DNA of 64,000 nucleotides from SXOA01 sp046593355 (GTDB lineage: Bacteria; Planctomycetota; Planctomycetia; Pirellulales; Pirellulaceae): contig JBKJNY010000141.1 in the NCBI GenBank assembly GCA_046593355.1, positions 8,916 through 72,915 on the forward strand, in the 5' to 3' direction. Shown piece after piece: positions 59,952 to 64,000 of this stretch. Position 1 is the stretch's first letter. Each line of letters starts with the position of its first letter. The notes beneath the pieces were generated by a model. The model saw nothing but the letters and a program-made list of their open reading frames with translations, made no database searches and had not been told where the DNA came from. A program made the position numbers and the translations under genes.

Positions 59952-61097
59952 ATGTCCCGCGATTCCTCTCGCCGCGAATTTCTCACCGGCCGCTCGGCTG
60001 TGCGGGCATTGGCGGATGCGCAAGGAGCATTGGCGGAGTCGCTGCCTGCTCCCGGCGGTGCGGGACAGAACTGGCTGACGCAGATTTCGCGCGAGGCGAT
60101 GGCTTGCGAGTTTGAAGTGCTGCTCGATGGGAAGCAGTATCCGGCCGGGCCGGAAGCGGCCGTCGAGGCTTTGGATCTGGTCGAGGCGCTCGAAGCCCAG
60201 CTCACCGTCTATTGGGTCACCAGTGAAGTCAGCCGGCTCAATCAGCAGGCCACGCTGCAGCCGGTGGTTGTTGAGCAGCGGCTGTTTGAGCTGTTAATGC
60301 AGGCCAAGGAATTGTGGCGGGCGACCGGTGGAGCGCTGGACATCGCCTCCGGCGCTCTGACGAAAGTGTGGGGCTTCTACCGCCGACAGGGAAACATGCC
60401 GAGCGAGACAGAAGTCGCTAAGTCGCTGACCCAAGTCGGCAGTCAGCATTTGGAACTCGATGCCAGTTGCCACAGCGTGCGGTTCCTAGTCCCCGGCCTG
60501 GAAATCAACCTCGGTGCCATCGGCAAAGGACACACTCTCGACCGCTGCGCCGAACTCCTCACCAGCCGCGGCATCAATGACTTCCTCATCCACGGCGGCA
60601 ACAGCAGCGTCCTAGCGCGGGGAATCAGGGGTCAGGGGTCAGGAGTCAAAATTCAGGAGTCAAGTGACGGAGCAAGTTCTGCCGAAGGTCTCAAATCTCA
60701 AATCTCAAATCTCAAATCCGAAATCCCCTGGTCCATCGGCCTCCGCCATCCGCTCCGTCCCGAACAGAGACTGGCGGAGTTCACGTTGAGCAATCAAGCC
60801 CTGGGAACCTCCGGCTCCGGCAGCCAGTTCTTTCATCACCAGGGAAAACGCTATGGCCACATCCTGGATCCTCGCACCGGTTGGCCCGCGGAGCAGGTGC
60901 TCTCCGCCACCGTCATCGCCCCTACCGCAGCCGAGGCGGATGCACTCTCGACGGCGTTTTATGTGCTGGGCATTGAAGGGGCACAGGCGTACTGCGAGCA
61001 GCAGCCGGACATCTCCGCGCTGCTCGTGAAGCAGGAAGGCGCGAACGTGCAACTTCACCCGGTGAATTTGCCGGAAGCAAAATGGCGCGCGGTTTGA
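59952..61097 (+). CDS. apbE: FAD:protein FMN transferase with repeat-derived insertion
   Basis: 381 residues. RREFLTGRSAVRALADAQGA is a twin-arginine-like export start. ApbE motifs: ATGGALDIASGALTKVWGF, INLGAIGKGHTLDR, NDFLIHGGNSSVLARG, RYGHILDPRTGWP. It attaches FMN to Na+-pumping or other periplasmic redox proteins. About 37 residues (from near 226, RGQGSGVKIQESSDGASSAE onward) stand between GGNSSVLARG and PWSIGL, where the family has none. They are coded by tandem repeats of caggggt/aggagt and aaatctc types, so a dispersed repeat inserted in frame. Confidence 0.88.
   Translation: MSRDSSRREFLTGRSAVRALADAQGALAESLPAPGGAGQNWLTQISREAMACEFEVLLDGKQYPAGPEAAVEALDLVEALEAQLTVYWVTSEVSRLNQQATLQPVVVEQRLFELLMQAKELWRATGGALDIASGALTKVWGFYRRQGNMPSETEVAKSLTQVGSQHLELDASCHSVRFLVPGLEINLGAIGKGHTLDRCAELLTSRGINDFLIHGGNSSVLARGIRGQGSGVKIQESSDGASSAEGLKSQISNLKSEIPWSIGLRHPLRPEQRLAEFTLSNQALGTSGSGSQFFHHQGKRYGHILDPRTGWPAEQVLSATVIAPTAAEADALSTAFYVLGIEGAQAYCEQQPDISALLVKQEGANVQLHPVNLPEAKWRAV
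60627..60725. repeat. Repeat DNA inside apbE
   Basis: Contains caggggtcaggggtcaggag, then four tandem copies of aaatctc ending in aaatccgaaatc. The number of bases is a multiple of three and no stop occurs in the apbE frame. Confidence 0.75.
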
Positions 61098-61110
61098 CTT
61101 CCAACCTCGG

Positions 61111-62496
61111 CTACAGGAGCCCTTCAATCACGCCGCCATGATCAATGGCGGCAATTGGCCGGCCGGAGTGATCGAGAAAGCTGGTGTTCGGGTCGACGCC
61201 AAGCACGCGATAAATCGTGTGATGGATGTCGCCTGGCCGCAGCGGATTATCCTGCGGAGCTTCCCCCAGCCGATTGGTGCTGCCGATCAGGCGGCCACCC
61301 TTCACGCCGCCACCACCGAGCAGGCAGAACATGGAGTTGCCCCAGTGGTCGCGGCCGGGTGTCCCCTGGCTCATCGGCGCGCCGCCGTTGCCCCCGTCGT
61401 TCATGCGGGGCGTGCGGCTGAATTCGCCGCAGAGGACGACGCAAACTTTGTCGTACAGCCCCTTCTCCGCCAGGTCCGTGAACAGACCGTACACAAGCTG
61501 ATCGATCTGCGGCAGATAGCGCTCCATGCCGGCCTTCAGATCCCAGTGATGGTCCCAGCCGCCGAAGTGGCAGCTGACGAAGGTGCTGCCGGCTTCGACG
61601 AGGCGGCGGGCGAGGAGCGTGCTTTGCCCCCACGAATTGCGGCCGTAGCGGTCGCGGATTTCGGCCGGCTCGGCGGAGATATCGAACGCTTTGCGTGCCT
61701 TTTCGCCGGTCACCATTTCGTAGGCCTGCCGCTCGAACTTGCCCATCGCATCGAGCTTGCCGCTCTTGTCCACTTCGCGGCGGAGCTTGTCGAAACTCGT
61801 GAGCAGGTTGCGGCGGTCATCGAGCCGTTGCACGGTGAGCGCGTTGGCGATGGCCAGGTTGCTCACTTGGAAGTTGGCGGCGTTGGGATCACCTTCGGTC
61901 TCAAACGGATTGTCCTGCGAGCCCAGGTAGTTGCCGCCGAAATAGCCGGGGCGGATGCCGATGCTGCTCGCATAAGGAACCGCGACATGGGCCGGCATTC
62001 CCTGCTGCCGGGGGCCCAGGACTTTTGTGGCGATGGAGCCGAAGAAGGGGAACTTGCCCGTGTTGTTCACGCCGCTGACCCCCGCGCCGCGGCCGGTCAG
62101 CATCCAGTGGCCGCCGGTGAAGTGGTCGCCGGTGTCATGATGGAGCGAGCGGACGACGGAAAACTTGTCGGCAATCTTCGCTTGCAACGGGAAAAGTTCC
62201 GTCACCTCCATCCCCGTCACGTTCGTTTTGATCGGCGTCCACAGCCCGCGATATTCCGCCGGAGCTTCCGGCTTCATGTCATACATATCCATGTGCCCGG
62301 GCCCGCCATCGAGCCACAGCAAGATCACGGCCGTATCTTTTTTGGGCACACCGGCAGCCGCGGAAGCCGCCTGCACCTTCAGGAGCTGGGGCAAACCCAC
62401 CGCGGCCATTCCCGCCACGCCCAGTTGCAAAAAGCTGCGGCGCGACTGGCCGTCGCAATATTTAGGACTGACTTTTCCGGCATCAATGCGAAACAT
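61111..62496 (-). CDS. DUF1501 protein, Tat-exported
   Basis: 461 residues. Twin-arginine signal QSRRSFLQLGVAGMAAVGLP. DUF1501 has a sulfatase-like fold: AVILLWLDGGPGHMDMYDMK at the metal site, VVRSLHHDTGDHFTGGHWML, DHHWDLKAGM and VVLCGEFSRTPRMN with the other metal ligands. Usually encoded beside DUF1549/1553 cytochromes; here it is alone. Substrate unknown. Confidence 0.92.
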   Translation of the reverse strand: MFRIDAGKVSPKYCDGQSRRSFLQLGVAGMAAVGLPQLLKVQAASAAAGVPKKDTAVILLWLDGGPGHMDMYDMKPEAPAEYRGLWTPIKTNVTGMEVTELFPLQAKIADKFSVVRSLHHDTGDHFTGGHWMLTGRGAGVSGVNNTGKFPFFGSIATKVLGPRQQGMPAHVAVPYASSIGIRPGYFGGNYLGSQDNPFETEGDPNAANFQVSNLAIANALTVQRLDDRRNLLTSFDKLRREVDKSGKLDAMGKFERQAYEMVTGEKARKAFDISAEPAEIRDRYGRNSWGQSTLLARRLVEAGSTFVSCHFGGWDHHWDLKAGMERYLPQIDQLVYGLFTDLAEKGLYDKVCVVLCGEFSRTPRMNDGGNGGAPMSQGTPGRDHWGNSMFCLLGGGGVKGGRLIGSTNRLGEAPQDNPLRPGDIHHTIYRVLGVDPNTSFLDHSGRPIAAIDHGGVIEGLL

Positions 62497-62707
62497 GGCG
62501 GGACTCCTGGGGACGGAGCGAGTAAGGCGAGGGCAAGATGCATTCTTGGCAACGCATCCATAATTGCTTATCGGTATTGTAGCCGTAGTTGAGAGCCTTG
62601 GTCAACCTAAATGCGGGTGCTAGCGGCTTTCCGGTGTCGAAGTGTTTCGATTGACGCCGCGCCTCCCCCTCGGCATAATCCGCCCCTCTTATCTTTTGGG
62701 GACCACA

Positions 62708-63754
62708 ATGCGCGCACGCGGCGGGCGATGGCGATGGGCGATAGCTTTGGCGGGGACGCTGTGCGCACTCCCGCTGGCCGTCAATGCGCAGGCACAGTCG
62801 TCCGCGAATCCGCTCCGCTCGCAGGCCAGCCCTGAACCGGCGGCGCGACCCGAACCTGCAAGGCCGAGCCCGCGCGCCACGCCGGCCAAGCCGACCGTCA
62901 CGTCCCCCCGCCGCTTCACCGACTACGACGTTTGGGGAGACGACGCTATATCGAGCCTTCAGCCCGGCCTCAATCCGCTGCGGCAGGCGACTTTCAACGA
63001 AGAGTTGCGGCAGCCCGCCGCGCTCACTCCCGAGCAGGCCCTGCGCGAAAACGAATGGGCCAAACTGGGGCCGCACGGCAACCACGATAAGTCTGCGGAG
63101 GATCCCTGGCAGGACACCCTCTTCTCGCACGGCTGGTTTGTGCATACCGACCCCAACGACCCGCATCGCAGCATCGGTTGGGGTGAGCCGCTGGTGGGAA
63201 CGAGCTGGCGGAACCGCCCCTGGTACGTGGGGGCGTTTGGCGGCGGCATCTTTAATGGCGACCTGATTGCCGGGCATGTGATGCAGAACAATACGGCCAT
63301 CGGCGGCATTCGGTTGGGGCACGACTTCGATCACTACTGGGGTGTCGAAGGGCGATTCGCATATTCCAACCCGCACATCACGCTCCCCGACGGCACGCCG
63401 ATCGGCGTCTCGCGGAACTACCTCGTCGACGTGGAGCTGCTCTATTACCCCTGGGGCGATTCCCGCTGGCGGCCCTATCTTTCGCTCGGCCTGGGCCAGG
63501 CAACTTTCCGCTTCACCGACGATCAGGCCAACGTCATCCACGAATCCCTGCTCAGCATGCCCCTCGGCGTCGGGCTGAAATGCTTTCATTCCCCCTGGCT
63601 GACCACCCGCTTCGACCTGGTCGAGAATTTTGCCTTCGGCTCCCACACGCTCGATAGCCAGGCCAACTTCTCGCTGATGGTCGGCGTCGAGTATCGCTTC
63701 GGCGGACGTAGGCCCAGTTACTTCCCCTGGCACGGGAACACGGTGGGATGGTGA
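62708..63754 (+). CDS. Outer-membrane beta-barrel protein
   Basis: 348 residues from ATG 62708. Signal peptide 1-29 (WRWAIALAGTLCALPLAVNA). Pro/Ala-rich linker to about 65. From about 170 alternating strands appear: WYVGAFGGGIFNGDLIAG, IRLGHDFDHYWGVEGRFAYS, NYLVDVELLYYPWGDSRWRP, ending SLMVGVEYRFGGRRPSYFPW, like 8-strand OmpA/OprF barrels. It ends with Trp. No pore or enzyme residue was identified. Confidence 0.82.
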   Translation: MRARGGRWRWAIALAGTLCALPLAVNAQAQSSANPLRSQASPEPAARPEPARPSPRATPAKPTVTSPRRFTDYDVWGDDAISSLQPGLNPLRQATFNEELRQPAALTPEQALRENEWAKLGPHGNHDKSAEDPWQDTLFSHGWFVHTDPNDPHRSIGWGEPLVGTSWRNRPWYVGAFGGGIFNGDLIAGHVMQNNTAIGGIRLGHDFDHYWGVEGRFAYSNPHITLPDGTPIGVSRNYLVDVELLYYPWGDSRWRPYLSLGLGQATFRFTDDQANVIHESLLSMPLGVGLKCFHSPWLTTRFDLVENFAFGSHTLDSQANFSLMVGVEYRFGGRRPSYFPWHGNTVGW

Positions 63755-64000
63755 GCCGAAGCAGGCAGTCGGCAGAAGGCGGCAGGCAGTTTCTCGATAA
63801 CCGCCTTCGCACCCCCCCGATAGTATTGAGATTATGGCTTTGCCCTAAAAACCCCTCGGAACCCCGAATAAAGGGGCAACCCGGAATGGCGTTAAGATAA
63901 GCGTAACTCCTTGAGCGTCACGGATGAAGCAATGCTGTCGCGTCATTGCTATCGTGTGTGGTCTAGAGGCGCGAGATTCCAAACGATTTGAAAGCACGAG

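Noticed and set aside
61138..62592. 484-codon frame antisense to the DUF1501 gene
   Set aside because: Shadow of a Tat-exported family with all metal ligands on the other strand.

Overview
The window is about 64 kb of GC-rich bacterial chromosome. The gene content points to a planctomycete of the Pirellulales type. It carries paired DUF1552 and DUF1592 (cytochrome c) secreted proteins, a DUF1501 sulfatase-fold protein, a DUF1559 prepilin-like protein, a Ser/Thr kinase fused to WD40 repeats, an SGNH/CocE hydrolase, Gfo/Idh with a twin-arginine-like start, many lipoproteins and small uncharacterised membrane proteins, and very few long operons. This assignment rests on recognised families and not on a marker gene; no rRNA is present.

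Layout. 1-7.4 kb: partial thioredoxin-fold protein, exported Pcm, membrane protein, SGNH-CocE fusion, small Sm-like protein, thioredoxin. 7.5-14 kb: decayed toxin-antitoxin locus, flotillin, holA bracketed by two copies of one palindrome, MFS exporter, coiled-coil membrane protein with a strong terminator. 14.5-25.8 kb: FHA protein, beta-helix protein / MazG / WD40-kinase / GNAT cluster on the minus strand, Rieske and PSP1 proteins, bioB. 26-36 kb: lipoprotein, MITE-like element, frameshifted DUF1559 gene, hemerythrin-like protein, 2-hydroxyacid dehydrogenase, cupin, DUF1552 / small gene / DUF1592 / HMA cluster, SDR. 36.4 kb: tRNA-Gly(CCC). 36.5-43.5 kb: a sigma-54 activator with DUF1499 and membrane genes, divergent from a sulfate ABC transporter operon. 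43.5-50 kb: small proteins, HEAT-repeat protein, large coiled-coil membrane protein, IS1380 remnant. 50 kb: tRNA-Asn, a GIY-YIG nuclease gene and a broken tRNA-Asn copy. 50.6-55.8 kb: purF, then an IS3 remnant in a dense patch of palindromes and two lower-GC membrane genes. 55.8-64 kb: Gfo/Idh, rhodanese, KAS III-like enzyme, toxin-antitoxin pair, ApbE, DUF1501, outer-membrane barrel.

Three things stand out. (1) A 328-bp unit made of a GIY-YIG nuclease gene and a duplicated tRNA-Asn 3' half. The second tRNA copy has a perfect 16-bp palindrome where the anticodon was, which suggests a tRNA-targeting mobile cassette. (2) A consensus sigma-54 promoter and a perfect 13-bp inverted repeat lie between the sigma-54 activator gene and the sulfate transporter genes, so sulfate uptake looks to be under enhancer-type control. 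(3) Several families of dispersed two-hairpin palindromes occur, some with GTAG or GGAG leads like REP/BIME elements. They sit next to genes, supply the ends of some genes, and have apparently inserted in frame into apbE. Genes for the matching transposase (RAYT) were not seen in the window.
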